A DNA stretch of 64,000 bases from CAYXPR01 sp964467255 (GCA_964467255.1 CAYXPR010000001.1:185563-249562); one strand, 5' to 3'. Shown: positions 40,645 through 49,732, counted from the first letter of the stretch. Made by a program: numbers and translations. The notes: a model not told the origin generated them from the letters alone.

Positions 40645-41087
40645 GCTTTAGGGATGGCCGCACGCGCCAGCGCGTCCACACGCTCATTCTCGGGGTGGCC
40701 GCTATGTCCCTTCACCCAATGCCACGACATATGATGCTTCGCCGCGAGGTCAGAAAGCTCGTGCCACAGCTCCATGTTTTTAACAGGCTTTTTATTGGCC
40801 GTGCGCCAGCCATTGGCTTTCCAGCCCTCCACCCACTTGGTGATGCCGTCTTTCACATAGCTGCTGTCGGTATATAATTCCACGCGGCAATGTTTTTTGA
40901 GCGCCCGCAGTGCTTCAATAGCGGCCATGAGTTCCATGCGGTTGTTGGTGGTCATCTCTTCGCCACCGCTTAGTTCCTTCTCGGTGGTTTTAAACGTGAG
41001 GAGCGCGCCCCACCCACCAGGGCCGGGGTTGCCGGAACAAGCGCCATCGGTGTAGATGCGGACGGTGGTGTCATGTTTCTTGTGCAT
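40641..41087 (-). CDS. rnhA: Ribonuclease HI
   Basis: The product is 148 aa from ATG 41087. Catalytic acids are in RIYTDGACSGNPGPGGWG (Asp), NNRMELMAAIEAL (Glu), ELYTDSSYVKDGI (Asp) and NERVDALAR (Asp); the basic handle GWKANGWRTANKKPVKN is present. It cleaves the RNA strand of RNA-DNA hybrids. The frame is open for 33 more codons upstream, but the chosen start gives the usual length; no ribosome binding site decides between ATG 41087 and 41099. It is on the minus strand between + strand genes, overlapping the CBS gene end by four bases. Confidence 0.95.
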   Translation of the reverse strand: MHKKHDTTVRIYTDGACSGNPGPGGWGALLTFKTTEKELSGGEEMTTNNRMELMAAIEALRALKKHCRVELYTDSSYVKDGITKWVEGWKANGWRTANKKPVKNMELWHELSDLAAKHHMSWHWVKGHSGHPENERVDALARAAIPKA

Positions 41088-41247
41088 GGGTGCTATCATG
41101 CCCAAGTTTGAAACAAGTGCAATATCTGCCTTGTAAAACAGGCAAATTCTTTGTTGCAGCGCAGCACATGTTTTTGGCTTTGGCATTGCAAATTGTGCGC
41201 GATGCGTCTAACGTCCGTTAGCTTTTCTAAGCGAGGAAAAATAGCCA

Positions 41248-42276
41248 ATGCCAAAATCTTCCAGCGCTAAAAAATCATTAAATCTTGCTCTGCAAGGCGG
41301 CGGTGCGCATGGTGCATTCACATGGGGCGTGCTCGACCGCCTGCTGGAAGATGAGCGCATCAGTATCGATGGTATTAGCGGCACCAGCGCGGGTGGAATG
41401 AATGCTGCGCTGCTGTGTTATGGCATGGCCAAAGGTGGGCGCACGGAAGCCCGCACAATGCTGGAGAAGTTCTGGAAGCGTGTGAGCCAAGCTGCTGCCA
41501 TGACCCCGCTGCAGCCCAGTATTTTTGATAAAATGATTGGCTCGCATGATTTTGCGATGACGCCGAGTTTTATGGCGATGGAATTTATGACGCGCGTGTT
41601 TTCGCCGTCGCAGCTGAACATTTTTGATATCAACCCGTTCCGCGATATTTTAGAAGACTTGGTGGATTTTGATGTGCTCCGTAAGTTTAAGGATATCAAA
41701 TTGTTCATCAATGCCACAAACGTGCGGACCGGAAAAATCAAAGTGTTCGACAGCAACAAACTAACGATTGAGATGCTGCTGGCATCATCGTGCCTGCCGT
41801 TCCTGTTTAAAACGGTGGAGGTAGATGGCGAGCCTTACTGGGATGGTGGCTATTCCGGTAACCCCGCGCTCTTCCCGCTGATTTACGAATGCCTCTGCAA
41901 AGATATTATGGTGGTGCAGGTGAACCCCATTCACATTCAGCAGGTGCCGACTTCAGCGCACGATATTCTAGATCGCGTGAATGAAATCAGTTTCAACACC
42001 ACGCTGATGCGTGAGGTGCGCGCTATCGCTTTCGTCAGCAAGCTGATTGATAACGGCAAGGTGAAGAGCGATGAATATAAAAGCATGAAGATTCACGTGA
42101 TTGAGGCAGAAGAAATCATGGCAGGCCTTGGTCATGCCAGCAAATTTAACGCGGATTGGGAGTTTTTACGCCACCTGAAAGACGTCGGCCGCCAAAGTGC
42201 GGATGAATGGATACAGAAGAATTACGACAAGATTGGCGTGGAATCATCTATCGACGTAAAGGAATACTTCCTTTAG
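41248..42276 (+). CDS. Patatin-like phospholipase
   Basis: The product is 342 aa. The oxyanion-hole loop GGGAHG is at residues 17-22, the nucleophile elbow GTSAG at 45-49 (Ser47), and the catalytic Asp in WDGGYSGNP near 194, giving the Ser-Asp dyad. No signal peptide or membrane helix is visible, so it is probably cytoplasmic or peripheral. Family members release fatty acids from phospholipids or triacylglycerols. Many alphaproteobacteria carry homologues of unclear role. A GAGGAAAA site precedes the ATG; it stands alone and ends at a terminator shared with rpmE. Confidence 0.93.
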   Translation: MPKSSSAKKSLNLALQGGGAHGAFTWGVLDRLLEDERISIDGISGTSAGGMNAALLCYGMAKGGRTEARTMLEKFWKRVSQAAAMTPLQPSIFDKMIGSHDFAMTPSFMAMEFMTRVFSPSQLNIFDINPFRDILEDLVDFDVLRKFKDIKLFINATNVRTGKIKVFDSNKLTIEMLLASSCLPFLFKTVEVDGEPYWDGGYSGNPALFPLIYECLCKDIMVVQVNPIHIQQVPTSAHDILDRVNEISFNTTLMREVRAIAFVSKLIDNGKVKSDEYKSMKIHVIEAEEIMAGLGHASKFNADWEFLRHLKDVGRQSADEWIQKNYDKIGVESSIDVKEYFL

Positions 42277-42293
42277 GCCATGTTTCAGGCATG

Positions 42294-42322
42294 AAAAAAG
42301 GGCGCAGAATCTGCGCCCTTTT
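42294..42322. terminator. Bidirectional terminator between the patatin gene and rpmE
   Basis: AAAAAAGGGCGCAG, loop AAT, CTGCGCCCTTTTTT. The stem is nearly perfect with A and T tracts on both sides, so it serves both convergent genes. Confidence 0.92.
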
Positions 42323-42343
42323 TTATTCTAACAGAAAAAGAAG

Positions 42344-42583
42344 TTATTTCTTTTCCGTGTTGTCTTTCAGGCCAAGGCCAGCAAAACGCTTGTTGAACTT
42401 CGCCACCTGACCGGCGTTTTTCACCTGTGCGGTGCCGCCAGTCCATGCCGGATGGGTTTTCGGGTCAATGTCCAGACGCAGCTCATCACCTGGCTTGCCA
42501 TAGGTGGAGCGGGTCTTGAATTTCGTACCATCGGTCATCACAACGGTGATTTCGTGGTAATCGGGGTGAATCTTTTCTTTCAT
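42344..42583 (-). CDS. rpmE: 50S ribosomal protein L31 (zinc-free form)
   Basis: The product is 79 aa. MKEKIHPDYHEITVVMTDG and TRSTYGKPG match L31, and HPAWTGG is the conserved C-terminal region. The two N-terminal positions that hold Cys in zinc-binding L31 read T and D here (VVMTDGTKF), and no CxxC is present, so this is the C-minus form that does not store zinc. L31 bridges the subunits. It is a single-gene unit with a long leader, sharing the terminator at 42294. Confidence 0.96.
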   Translation of the reverse strand: MKEKIHPDYHEITVVMTDGTKFKTRSTYGKPGDELRLDIDPKTHPAWTGGTAQVKNAGQVAKFNKRFAGLGLKDNTEKK

Positions 42584-42667
42584 GGTCTTAATCTCTCATG
42601 CGTTCGTGGCGTTTATTTATCGCCGGAGTTCCCTGTAGGAAGGGGGCTTATACACGAAATAAATACC

Positions 42668-43477
42668 CTAAACAAGCGATTTTTCGGCCTGCATCCAGCC
42701 GTGATTCAGCGGGCCATGCCCCGTTCCCAGTTTTGGGGCGTTTTTAATGGCGCCTTGCACGTAATTCCGGGCTTCTGCCACGGCAGTTTCGAGGGGCTTA
42801 TATTGTGCCAGACCGCAGGCAATGGCCGAAGCCAGTGTGCAGCCCGTGCCATGGGTGTTTTCAGTATTAATACGCTGATTTTTATATGCTTTTGTAGAAT
42901 TTTCTTGAATCAGCACATCGGTGATTTCAGCCCCTTGCAAGTGCCCGCCTTTCACCAAAACAGTCTTGCAGCCCATGGCGAGGATGGCGCGGCCCGCTTT
43001 TTCCATGTCCTCAGGGTTGTGGATGCGGATGCCGCTTAGGGCTTCGGCCTCGGGCACGTTAGGGGTCACGATAGTAGCAAGGGGTATAAGGCGGTTTTTA
43101 AGAGCCTCTACAGCTGCAGCCTGCAAAAGCGGTGCGCCGCCTTTGGCAATCATCACGGGGTCTACCACTAACGGGGCTTTGCTGCCGGAGATACTGGCCA
43201 CAACGGCTTCAATCACCTCGGCAGAATGTAGCATGCCGGTTTTGATGGCATCGGTGCCAATATCGGCCAGTACGAGTTCAATTTGTTGGCGCAGGAAGGG
43301 CATGGGTACTTCATGAATGCCGAACACGCCTTTTGTGTTTTGGGCGGTGAGGGCGGTGATGGCCGTGGTGGCAAACACGCCGAGCGCGCTAGCGGTTTTG
43401 ATGTCGCCTTGAATGCCGGCGCCACCGCCGGAGTCAGAACCGGCAATAATCAGTAGTCGTGGGGTGCTTAAAGCCAT
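42668..43477 (-). CDS. thiD: Hydroxymethylpyrimidine (phosphate) kinase ThiD
   Basis: The product is 269 aa in the ribokinase-like fold. GSDSGGGAGIQGDIKTA near residue 13 binds the pyrimidine; VVDPVMIAKGG near 103 and GTGCTLASAIACGLA near 208 are the anion hole and catalytic Asp region. It phosphorylates HMP and HMP-P for thiamine synthesis or salvage. No other thi gene and no TPP riboswitch are visible near it. It starts five bases after glmM, so it is the last gene of that leftward operon. Confidence 0.95.
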   Translation of the reverse strand: MALSTPRLLIIAGSDSGGGAGIQGDIKTASALGVFATTAITALTAQNTKGVFGIHEVPMPFLRQQIELVLADIGTDAIKTGMLHSAEVIEAVVASISGSKAPLVVDPVMIAKGGAPLLQAAAVEALKNRLIPLATIVTPNVPEAEALSGIRIHNPEDMEKAGRAILAMGCKTVLVKGGHLQGAEITDVLIQENSTKAYKNQRINTENTHGTGCTLASAIACGLAQYKPLETAVAEARNYVQGAIKNAPKLGTGHGPLNHGWMQAEKSLV

Positions 43478-43482
43478 GGCGC

Positions 43483-44838
43483 TTACGCCCGCTTTATTTC
43501 TGCGGCAATGTCGTGTGCAATTTGCTGGATAGTGGTGCGGTCTTTGCCTTCAACCATCACGCGGATCAGTGGTTCGGTGCCGGACTTGCGGATGAACACG
43601 CGGCCTTCGTTTTTGAGTTTCTTCTTACCAGCCTCAATGGCTTTTTTAACGGAAGCATTTTCCAGCGGGTCTTTTTTGCTGTCTGCCTTCAGGCGTACAT
43701 TTTCCAGTACCTGCGGGAAGGGCTTGAACACATGCAGTGCCTCGCTGGCTTTTTTGCCGCTGGCAATCAGCATGGCAAGTACCTGCAATGCCGCCACCAA
43801 GCCATCACCCGTGGTGGTGTAGTCGTTAAACACGATATGGCCGGACTGTTCGCCGCCGAGATTGTAATTCTTCTTCAGCATGGTTTCGATAACGTAGCGG
43901 TCCCCCACCTGTGTGCGCTCCAGCTTCAGACCCTGCTTTTGCAAATATTCATCGAGCCCCATGTTCGACATTTGTGTGGCCACGATGCCGCCGCCCTGCA
44001 GGCGGTTTTTACTGTTCCAGTAGGTAGCGATGCAAGCCATAATCTGGTCGCCATCGACCAGCTGGCCTTTTTCGTCGCACACGATGATGCGGTCTGCGTC
44101 ACCATCTAGCGCAATACCGATATCGGCTTTGTGCTCGATGGTTTTAGAGCAAATCAGTTCAGGGTGGGTGGAGCCGCACATCATGTTAATGTTAAACCCG
44201 TTTGGTTCCACGCAGATGGGGATAATGTCTGCACCCAGTTCCCACAGCACGGTGGGGGCCATTTTGTAAGCCGCGCCATTGGCGCAATCGAGCACAATTT
44301 TAATGCCGTCGAGTTTTTTCTTTTTCGGGAAGGTGGATTTTACATATTCCACGTAACGGCCTGCAGCGTCATCGAGCCTTTTAGCGCGGCCCAGTTTTTT
44401 GGGGGATACATGCAGTTTGCTGGTGTCGCTATCCATGAGTTTTTCGATGGCACTTTGCACTTCGTCGGAAAGCTTCATACCATTTGGGTCGAAAAGCTTG
44501 ATGCCGTTGTCTTCATACGGATTATGCGAGGCGGAAATCATCAGCCCTAAATCGGCGCGCAGTGAGCGCGTAATCATTGCCACGGCAGGTGTGGGCATCG
44601 GGCCAACAAGCACTACGTCCATCCCCACAGCAATAAAGCCTGCGGTGAGGGCGGGTTCAATGAGGTAGCCGGAAAGGCGTGTGTCCTTACCAATCACCAC
44701 GCGGTGGCGATGCGAACCGCGGGTGAAATAACTGCCCGCTGCCATGCCCACGCGCATGGCGGTTTCTGCATCCATCGGTGGTTTGTTGGATTGCCCGCGA
44801 ATACCATCGGTACCAAAATAACGCCGCTGCTTAGCCAT
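43483..44838 (-). CDS. glmM: Phosphoglucosamine mutase
   Basis: The product is 451 aa. FGTDGIRGQSN at the N-terminus, ISASHNPYEDNGIK near residue 100 with the phosphorylated Ser, DGDADRI near 240 (metal loop), GGEQSGH near 325 and the C-terminal RKSGTEPLIRVM phosphate-binding loop are all visible. It converts glucosamine-6-P to glucosamine-1-P for UDP-GlcNAc, the shared precursor of MurB/MurG and LpxC substrates encoded in the same window. It follows ftsH by 14 bases, a conserved pairing. Confidence 0.97.
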   Translation of the reverse strand: MAKQRRYFGTDGIRGQSNKPPMDAETAMRVGMAAGSYFTRGSHRHRVVIGKDTRLSGYLIEPALTAGFIAVGMDVVLVGPMPTPAVAMITRSLRADLGLMISASHNPYEDNGIKLFDPNGMKLSDEVQSAIEKLMDSDTSKLHVSPKKLGRAKRLDDAAGRYVEYVKSTFPKKKKLDGIKIVLDCANGAAYKMAPTVLWELGADIIPICVEPNGFNINMMCGSTHPELICSKTIEHKADIGIALDGDADRIIVCDEKGQLVDGDQIMACIATYWNSKNRLQGGGIVATQMSNMGLDEYLQKQGLKLERTQVGDRYVIETMLKKNYNLGGEQSGHIVFNDYTTTGDGLVAALQVLAMLIASGKKASEALHVFKPFPQVLENVRLKADSKKDPLENASVKKAIEAGKKKLKNEGRVFIRKSGTEPLIRVMVEGKDRTTIQQIAHDIAAEIKRA

Positions 44839-44852
44839 ACAAAATTACCAGC

Positions 44853-46790
44853 CTATACTTGCTGCGGCTTAGGGTCAGACGATGCATCGTCACCCGGTTT
44901 TTTGCGCCCACGCGGCAGAGAAGACTTGCGGGGCTGTTCCGGTGCTGAGCCATTGTCGTTCGACGAATCAAAGTTGCGCTCAATCTTTTTGCCCGCGAGC
45001 AGGTCTTTGATTTCATCGCCCGACAATGTTTCGTATTCGATGAGGCCTTTTGCAAGCGTTTCAAGATCCGCGCGATTTTCCTGGAGGATTTTCTTGGCGC
45101 GGTTATGGCCGGCTTCCACAAGGCGCTTCACTTCAGAGTCAATCAGACTGGCCGTTTCATCGGAGCCAGTGCTACCGCGCTGCACGAGCGAATGACCGAG
45201 GAACACTTCGTCATTATCGCTGCCGTGATAAAGCGGCCCGATTTTTTCACTCATGCCCCATGAGGTCACCATGTTGCGTGCCATTTCGGTCGCGTATTTG
45301 ATATCAGAGGATGCACCGCTGGTGACTTTGTCGTGACCAAAAATCAATTCTTCGGCTACGCGTCCACCCATTGCTACGGCAATATCGGATTCCAATTTTT
45401 CACGCGTGACGGAATAGCGGTCACGTTCTGGCAGGCGCATCACCATACCAAGCGCACGTCCACGCGGAATGATGGTGGCTTTGTGAATTGGGTCAGACGC
45501 TGGGCAATGCAGCGACACAATCGCGTGACCACCTTCGTGGTAAGCGGTGAGTTTTTTCTCATCTTCCGTCATCACCATCGACTTGCGTTCAGAGCCCATC
45601 ATGACTTTATCTTTGGCTTCTTCCAACTCCTGCATGGTGACTACTTTGCGGTTGGTGCGAGCAGCAAGGAGCGCCGCTTCGTTCACCAAGTTCGCAAGGT
45701 CGGCACCTGAAAAACCAGGCGTGCCGCGTGCAAGCACGTGTGGGTTTACGTCTGGTGAGGCAGGCACTTTTTTCAAATGCACGCGCAGGATTTTTTCACG
45801 GCCCATAATATCAGGCGTGGGTACTACAATCTGGCGGTCGAAACGACCAGGGCGCAGCAGCGCAGGGTCGAGCACGTCTGGGCGGTTGGTGGCGGCAATG
45901 ATAATCACGCCGTCATTGGCTTCAAAGCCATCCATCTCCACCAGCATCTGGTTTAAGGTTTGTTCACGCTCGTCGTTACCGCCGCCAAGACCCGCGCCAC
46001 GGTGACGGCCCACGGCATCGATTTCGTCGATGAAGATAATGCATGGTGCATTCTTTTTACCCTGTTCGAACATGTCGCGTACGCGGCTGGCGCCGACGCC
46101 CACGAACATTTCCACAAAATCAGAGCCGGAGATGGTGAAGAACGGCACGTTTGCTTCACCCGCGATGGCGCGTGCGAGCAATGTTTTACCCGTACCCGGT
46201 GAACCGACCAGCAAGCAGCCTTTGGGGATTTTAGCGCCGAGCTTGGTGTATTTCTGCGGGTCTTTCAGAAAGTCGACGATTTCAGAGAGCTCTTCTTTAG
46301 CTTCGTCAATACCGGCCACATCATCAAACGTGACGCGACCCTGTTTTTCAGTAAGCATGCGCGCGCGCGATTTACCAAAACCCATGGCGCCGCCCTTGCC
46401 ACCGCCCTGCATTTGTTTCATGAAGAAAATCCACACGCCGATGAGCAGCAGAATGGGGAACCAGCCGAGCAATACGCCGAAGAGTGAACCGGAGGAGCTT
46501 TCCATCGGCACGGCGTTGATGCGCACGCCATTATCGCGCAGTTTATCGACTAAACCGGGGTATTCAGTGCTGTAGCTGCTGAAGCTGGTGCCATCAGACA
46601 GCTGGCCTTCAATCGAGCGGCCCTGAATTTTTACGCTGGCTACGCGGCCCTGCTCCACTTCAGCGAGGAAGTCGGAAAACGGCATGGCAGAACTCTTGCT
46701 GCTGTCGCCTGAGGCAAAAAAGTCGTACGCCGACACTAAAATGATGATGGCAATGAACCAAAGCAGGATGTTTTTACCGGTGGAACCCAT
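44853..46790 (-). CDS. ftsH: ATP-dependent zinc metalloprotease FtsH
   Basis: The product is 645 aa. Two N-terminal membrane helices (about 5-22 and 99-121) flank a periplasmic domain. The AAA module has GSPGTGKT near residue 196, Walker B IIFIDEIDAVG near 250 and the second region of homology NRPDVLDPALLRPGRFDRQ, quoted as parts, near 305. The protease motif is HEGGH near 416, matching HExxH. FtsH degrades membrane proteins and, in many Gram-negatives, LpxC, so it links to lipid A control. It lies between tilS and glmM, the usual context. The C-terminal 40 residues are polar and disordered. Confidence 0.98.
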   Translation of the reverse strand: MGSTGKNILLWFIAIIILVSAYDFFASGDSSKSSAMPFSDFLAEVEQGRVASVKIQGRSIEGQLSDGTSFSSYSTEYPGLVDKLRDNGVRINAVPMESSSGSLFGVLLGWFPILLLIGVWIFFMKQMQGGGKGGAMGFGKSRARMLTEKQGRVTFDDVAGIDEAKEELSEIVDFLKDPQKYTKLGAKIPKGCLLVGSPGTGKTLLARAIAGEANVPFFTISGSDFVEMFVGVGASRVRDMFEQGKKNAPCIIFIDEIDAVGRHRGAGLGGGNDEREQTLNQMLVEMDGFEANDGVIIIAATNRPDVLDPALLRPGRFDRQIVVPTPDIMGREKILRVHLKKVPASPDVNPHVLARGTPGFSGADLANLVNEAALLAARTNRKVVTMQELEEAKDKVMMGSERKSMVMTEDEKKLTAYHEGGHAIVSLHCPASDPIHKATIIPRGRALGMVMRLPERDRYSVTREKLESDIAVAMGGRVAEELIFGHDKVTSGASSDIKYATEMARNMVTSWGMSEKIGPLYHGSDNDEVFLGHSLVQRGSTGSDETASLIDSEVKRLVEAGHNRAKKILQENRADLETLAKGLIEYETLSGDEIKDLLAGKKIERNFDSSNDNGSAPEQPRKSSLPRGRKKPGDDASSDPKPQQV

Positions 46791-46817
46791 GGTATTTCCT
46801 TTGTGTTTTAAGCGGGG

Positions 46818-48128
46818 CTAGACTACATGATAAACCGTGGCACGGCAATAGGCAAAGGCAGAGATTTCCAGCTTTTTACGCGGTGTGTGGCTGGTTGAGA
46901 GCCCGTCTTTAAGTGCCGTGTTTTTCACCCTTTTTATGTGGGGTGCAAACAGCAATGTTTCAAGCCCCTTTTCATTCTTTTTCCATACCGAAGGAAGGCT
47001 TAAAAGCGCCCGCTTGGGCATATTGGTGGGGGCTGATGCGATGTCAGCCGCAGCAAGCGGGCGAATAGTCACGTGGGTTTTAGTGGCAAAAGTAAAGCGG
47101 TTATCCCACAGATATTGTTCATTTTTATTTAGTTTTGTGGCAGCGGGTAGGCGGCTCGGCTCGCGGTAAAAAAACAGGGCGTTCTTCTGATATGGCTCCA
47201 CCATGCAGCCCGAAAGGGTGCGCGGGCGGCTGAGTGTGCCGGATAAAATGGCTTGGTGCAGCGGCTCCAAGCTTTCAAACCGTGCCATTTCGTCCTGCTG
47301 GCCTGCATAGGCCAAAAGCTGTGATAATACGCGCAAGGCAATTTCCTCGTGCAGGGTTTTATAGCCCTTTATATCCAGTCGGCAGATGCTAGGCAGGGGT
47401 TCGGCCACATGGGTTTTTAACGCTTTATTCACTTCTGCATCCACCACGGCGCGTGTGCGCCCCATGCTGCGCGCGCTTTCAAACAGGCGCTGGGTTAACT
47501 CGTCTTTTGTTTTGAGATTGCTGTTTAGTGCCATGCGCAGGCTGTTGCGAGCATATTGCGGGTCGGCATTCGTGGGGTCTTCCAGCCATGGTTGTTTGCG
47601 CTGTTTGAGGTATGCCTCAAGATGCTGCCGCTTTACGGCAAGCAGTGGGCGCATTACGCGGATTCCGAAGCGCTCGGCACTTTCCGGCATGCAGGCAAGG
47701 CCTGAAGCGCCCGTACCGCGCTGCAAGCGCAGCAGGAAGGTTTCTGCTTGGTCCTCCAAATTATGTGCTACCAACAAACCAGCCTTATGTTCGCGGCACC
47801 AGCCGAACAGCAATTGGTAGCGGATGGAGCGCGCCTCCGCCATGATGTTGGCGGTGGGTTTTTCACCTTCATAGCGAAGTGTTTGATGCGCGATGCCCTG
47901 CTTTTTGCACCACTTCGCTACTTGCAGCGCTTCTTTGGTTGCAGCTTTGCGCAAGCCATGATTGACCGTGAGGCAGGTGAGGTCGAAGCCGTTTTTTTTA
48001 GCCCATTGGTGCGCCAGCAGCGTAAGCGCCATGCTATCCGCGCCGCCGGACACGGCAACGGCAAGCTGTTTGCTGCGCCAGCCTTTTGTCAGGCGGGTCA
48101 GCACATCTGCCGTGTAATGTTCCAGCAT
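46818..48128 (-). CDS. tilS: tRNA(Ile)-lysidine synthase
   Basis: The product is 436 aa from ATG 48128. The PP-loop SGGADSMALTLLA lies about 30 residues from the start, and VNHGLR, LVAHNLEDQAETFLLRL and the RPLLAV segment are TilS hallmarks. It converts C34 of the AUA-reading tRNA to lysidine. ATG 48128 lies seven bases after the cpoB stop; another ATG at 48167 would overlap cpoB by 32 bases and add 13 residues. The C-terminal third is less conserved, as usual. Order pal-cpoB-tilS-ftsH is typical of alphaproteobacteria. Confidence 0.94.
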   Translation of the reverse strand: MLEHYTADVLTRLTKGWRSKQLAVAVSGGADSMALTLLAHQWAKKNGFDLTCLTVNHGLRKAATKEALQVAKWCKKQGIAHQTLRYEGEKPTANIMAEARSIRYQLLFGWCREHKAGLLVAHNLEDQAETFLLRLQRGTGASGLACMPESAERFGIRVMRPLLAVKRQHLEAYLKQRKQPWLEDPTNADPQYARNSLRMALNSNLKTKDELTQRLFESARSMGRTRAVVDAEVNKALKTHVAEPLPSICRLDIKGYKTLHEEIALRVLSQLLAYAGQQDEMARFESLEPLHQAILSGTLSRPRTLSGCMVEPYQKNALFFYREPSRLPAATKLNKNEQYLWDNRFTFATKTHVTIRPLAAADIASAPTNMPKRALLSLPSVWKKNEKGLETLLFAPHIKRVKNTALKDGLSTSHTPRKKLEISAFAYCRATVYHVV

Positions 48129-48135
48129 GGTAAGG

Positions 48136-48897
48136 CTAGCTGCACTTGAGGGATTTGCGGCTTTCATCGGCCTTTTTACGTACAGTTCCCTTCAGGTTCG
48201 GGAATTCACGGCTCAGCTTGTCGAGCGTGGTGCAGGCTTCTGCTTTTTTGTTCATTTTTTCCAGAGCGAGCGCCAGTTTGAGTAGGCTGTCAGCAGCTTT
48301 GTTACCCTTCGGGAAATTCTGGAAACCGCGGGCATATTGCAGCGAGGCTTTCTCAAAATTATCCTGCACATAGTAAGCTTCGCCCACCCAGAAATACACG
48401 TTCCCGCTGAGTTCGTGTTCAGGGTATTTCTGCAGGAACGCGTTGAAGGCGTTAATCGCATCATCGTATTTATTCTGGCGGAGCAGGGCGAAGGCATCGT
48501 CATATTCCTGCTGCGGCGTGCCGGATTTCGCTGGCTCCTTGCCCGTGGCCTTTACTGTGCCGATGGTGCGCGTGCCATCACCCGCTACGGCAGCCGCAGG
48601 TTTTGTGGTTGTGGTGGCTGGCGCCACGGGCTCAGCGGCGACGGAAGGAATTTCCGGCTTGGTGGCGAGTTCAGTAAAACGCAGCTCGGTATCTTTTTGC
48701 AGGTTTTCAATCTGGCTTTTCAGCTGGTCGTTCTGGTGCTCGAGCTCCTCAATTTTTCCGGTGGCAGCGCGCAGCGCTTCCTCAAGGTCAGAAAGGCGGT
48801 TTTCAAATTGCGCGGAGGCAGGCAGTTGCTGGGCTGCGGCAGAGAGTGGCGTTAGCAGCGTAAAACCAAGAACGAGGCAACGGAGGGAGGAACGCAT
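48136..48897 (-). CDS. cpoB: Cell division coordinator CpoB (YbgF)
   Basis: The product is 253 aa. A signal peptide (about 1-22, ending SAAAQQ) leads to a short coiled coil (about 30-70: FENRLSDLEEALRAATGKIE and on). A Pro/Ala/Thr-rich linker follows, then TPR repeats from about 128 (YDDAFALLRQNKYDDAINAF, YFWVGEAYYVQDNFEKA). CpoB is a periplasmic protein that coordinates outer membrane constriction by Tol-Pal with septal peptidoglycan synthesis. It follows pal, from which it is separated by a hairpin terminator-like structure. Confidence 0.93.
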   Translation of the reverse strand: MRSSLRCLVLGFTLLTPLSAAAQQLPASAQFENRLSDLEEALRAATGKIEELEHQNDQLKSQIENLQKDTELRFTELATKPEIPSVAAEPVAPATTTTKPAAAVAGDGTRTIGTVKATGKEPAKSGTPQQEYDDAFALLRQNKYDDAINAFNAFLQKYPEHELSGNVYFWVGEAYYVQDNFEKASLQYARGFQNFPKGNKAADSLLKLALALEKMNKKAEACTTLDKLSREFPNLKGTVRKKADESRKSLKCS

Positions 48898-48939
48898 GGC
48901 ATCATCTCTTTTATAAGTAAGTCATCTGATTCTAAGGGC

Positions 48940-48984
48940 AACAAAAAACCCTGCCGGGATTATAGGCCGCAGCAGGGTTTTGTT
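48940..48984 (-). terminator. Hairpin with T run after pal
   Basis: AACAAAAAACCCTGC (48940-48954) pairs with GCAGGGTTTTGTT (48972-48984). On the minus strand the second arm ends in T residues, forming an intrinsic terminator after pal. It stands before cpoB, so some message probably reads through, or cpoB has its own promoter in the 40 bases that remain. Confidence 0.8.
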
Positions 48985-49006
48985 AAGCAGTTTTTTAAGA
49001 ACCGGC

Positions 49007-49516
49007 TTAGTTTGCAACCACCGTCACAGCGCGACGGTTTTTGCTCCAGGCCACTTCACTGGATTCAGGATCCACTGGGTGTTCTTTGCCATAGCTGATG
49101 ATGGAGATACGGGAACCATCAATACCAAGGCTTACGAGATAGTTTTTCGCAGCAGCAGCGCGGCGCTCGCCAAGGGCAAGGTTGTATTCGCGCGTACCAC
49201 GTTCATCACAGTGACCTTCGAGGATTACTTTCAGGTCTGGATTCATTTTCATCCATTCGCTCTGGCGCTGCATGGTGCGCTGTGCGTTTTCGCTCAGCTC
49301 GGAGCTGTCGAAACCGAAGAAAATACGGTCACCCACGTGGGAGACGAGGTCTTCCTGCGTGCCTGCTACATATTCTGGCAGGGCGGATTCATACACGCTG
49401 TCAGGAGAGCCTTCAGCATTCGCTGGGCGCTGTACGCCACGCTTGTCAGCGTCCGTGCTGGTGCACGCGGCAGTCAGTAACAGGACGGAAGCAAGCAGAA
49501 CAAATTTCTTAAACAT
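49007..49516 (-). CDS. pal: Peptidoglycan-associated lipoprotein Pal
   Basis: The product is 169 aa from ATG 49516. The lipobox is LTAAC, with the lipidated Cys at residue 18. The OmpA-like domain covers about 60-169: IFFGFDSSELSENAQ, then LEGHCDERGTREYNLALGERRA, quoted in part, the peptidoglycan-binding motif. Pal anchors the outer membrane to the wall and works with TolB and CpoB in constriction. An upstream in-frame ATG at 49576 gives an unlikely basic N-terminus. tolB, normally just upstream, is absent here; the ribosomal cluster lies there instead. Confidence 0.96.
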   Translation of the reverse strand: MFKKFVLLASVLLLTAACTSTDADKRGVQRPANAEGSPDSVYESALPEYVAGTQEDLVSHVGDRIFFGFDSSELSENAQRTMQRQSEWMKMNPDLKVILEGHCDERGTREYNLALGERRAAAAKNYLVSLGIDGSRISIISYGKEHPVDPESSEVAWSKNRRAVTVVAN

Positions 49517-49674
49517 CGGGGGTAGTCTCCTTCTTAAACATCTCTCGCAAAGAGTTTTATAGCGTAAAATATCCACAAATACCGGCGTTTTGCAATATGC
49601 CTTGCTCGGTAACCTGTTCTTTGTGCCAGCAAATTAATGAATTTGCAAAGGAAATGTATGAAATATGTACAAAC

Positions 49675-49707
49675 AAAAAACCCACCGTTTCAAACGGTGG
49701 GTTTTTT
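49675..49707 (-). terminator. Intrinsic terminator after rplQ
   Basis: AAAAAACCCACCGTTTCAAACGGTGGGTTTTTT (quoted as two arms: AAAAAACCCACCGTTT and AAACGGTGGGTTTTTT). A 16-base perfect complement with a one-base centre and T run marks the end of the ribosomal supercluster transcript. Confidence 0.93.
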
Positions 49708-49732
49708 GCAACAGGTGCGTTTTTAAAAACGC

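Noticed and set aside
41088..41186. Longer RNase HI start 33 codons upstream
   Set aside because: Would extend the protein beyond the family length with an unrelated N-terminus; 148 aa from ATG 41087 fits.
42584..42667. Riboswitch or r-protein leader upstream of rpmE, or TPP riboswitch near thiD
   Set aside because: No THI-box motifs or extensive pairing could be recognised in the short leaders.
49517..49576. Upstream start for Pal
   Set aside because: It would place a basic non-signal sequence before the lipoprotein signal peptide; ATG 49516 gives a standard lipobox at residue 18.
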